Shown here piece by piece: positions 5,733 through 5,878 of a DNA stretch of 5,878 nt (position 1 is its first letter; each line of letters opens with the position of its first letter). The notes below the pieces were generated by a model that was given only the letters and a program-made list of their open reading frames with translations, was not told the DNA's origin and did not search any database. Source of the DNA: an uncultured bacterium (GTDB lineage: Bacteria > Cyanobacteriota > Vampirovibrionia > Gastranaerophilales > Gastranaerophilaceae); the NCBI GenBank assembly GCA_900554385.1, contig USHE01000112.1:1-5878 (forward strand), in the 5' to 3' direction. The translations under genes and the position numbers were made by a program.

Positions 5733-5738
5733 AGGAGG
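5733..5738 (+). promoter_or_regulatory. Strong ribosome binding site of the last gene
   Basis: A perfect AGGAGG lies 6 nt before the GTG at 5745. It is the strongest Shine-Dalgarno match in the window and the main evidence that a gene starts here. Confidence 0.75.
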
Positions 5739-5744
5739 AAAAAC

Positions 5745-5878
5745 GTGGGAAACTCAATTATAGCCTCAAAATTTAGAAAGGGGGGGGGAAGAACAAAAAA
5801 AAAATTTGAATTTACTATTGGTTATTTAGCCGGCTACTTTTCAGAATTTAATAATATGATTTTAGCAATAATAAAATA
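5745..5878 (+). CDS. Unrecognised gene, N-terminal 44 residues only (runs off the window)
   Basis: A GTG start follows a perfect AGGAGG and the frame stays open to the window end. The visible product begins MGNSIIASKFRKGGGRTKKK, a basic segment, and continues with FEFTIGYLAGYFSEF and a hydrophobic MILAII. I do not recognise it. The basic start followed by hydrophobic segments could fit a membrane protein, but too little is visible. The gene lies 17 bp after the HicB-like gene and so probably belongs to the same operon. Codons 12-15 contain a run of nine G, closely followed by ten A. Losing or gaining one G leads to early stops (TAG at 5827 or TGA at 5807). The G run may therefore be a slippage switch or a sequencing or assembly error. 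Confidence 0.6.
   Translation, partial: MGNSIIASKFRKGGGRTKKKFEFTIGYLAGYFSEFNNMILAIIK
5780..5804 (+). repeat. G9 homopolymer followed by A10 homopolymer
   Basis: Nine G (5780-5788) are followed after AAGAAC by a run of ten A (5795-5804). G9 is exceptional in DNA this AT-rich and lies inside a coding frame about 12 codons from the start, the classic position of a phase-variable tract. Both runs are also places where sequencing and assembly err. Confidence 0.85.

Overview
The window (5,878 bp, AT-rich) is a stretch of bacterial chromosome built around the conserved translation operon infB-rbfA-truB. It opens inside infB and closes inside an unrecognised gene. The best guess for the host is the non-photosynthetic cyanobacterial lineage (Melainabacteria / Vampirovibrionia, Gastranaerophilales-like). 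Three features suggest this: a very typical 'GFTLAEVLITLGIIG' prepilin-like gene with a D-N-G-x-K-x-P-N motif, a DUF2993/LmeA-like exported protein, and a GerMN-domain membrane protein, all combined with low GC. This placement is inference. Elusimicrobia carry similar prepilins and cannot be excluded.

Layout. (1) 1-1729 (+): C-terminal 575 or so residues of translation initiation factor IF-2, with all G motifs and the fMet-tRNA-binding domain intact. (2) 1724-2383 (-): a type IV prepilin-like secreted protein, convergent with infB and overlapping its stop by 6 bp. (3) 2384-2503: a 120-bp spacer of about 14% GC with divergent, overlapping promoters and a perfect 9-4-9 palindrome between them. 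(4) 2504-2728 (+): a 74-residue helix-turn-helix protein whose message is probably leaderless. (5) 2772-5878 (+): a tight run of rbfA, truB, a DUF2993-like exported protein, a GerMN membrane protein, a HicB-like small protein and a truncated last gene. Gaps are 6 bp, -1 bp, 4 bp, 4 bp and 17 bp, which suggests one transcript.

How it fits together. infB, rbfA and truB serve translation initiation, 30S maturation and tRNA Psi55 formation. Normally they are contiguous. Here an antisense prepilin gene and a small regulator gene lie between infB and rbfA, and rbfA has acquired or kept its own extended -10 promoter. The rbfA and prepilin promoters share an identical 13-nt -10 block facing outward on either side of the HTH gene. 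The HTH protein is therefore a good candidate for a local regulator of the prepilin, of itself and perhaps of rbfA. The distal genes link the translation operon to envelope functions.

The most notable items are the palindrome and divergent promoter arrangement with a leaderless regulator, the 13-bp inverted repeat around that regulator, and a G9 tract near the start of the last gene that could switch its reading frame. No tRNA, rRNA, CRISPR array, transposase or convincing intrinsic terminator was seen.
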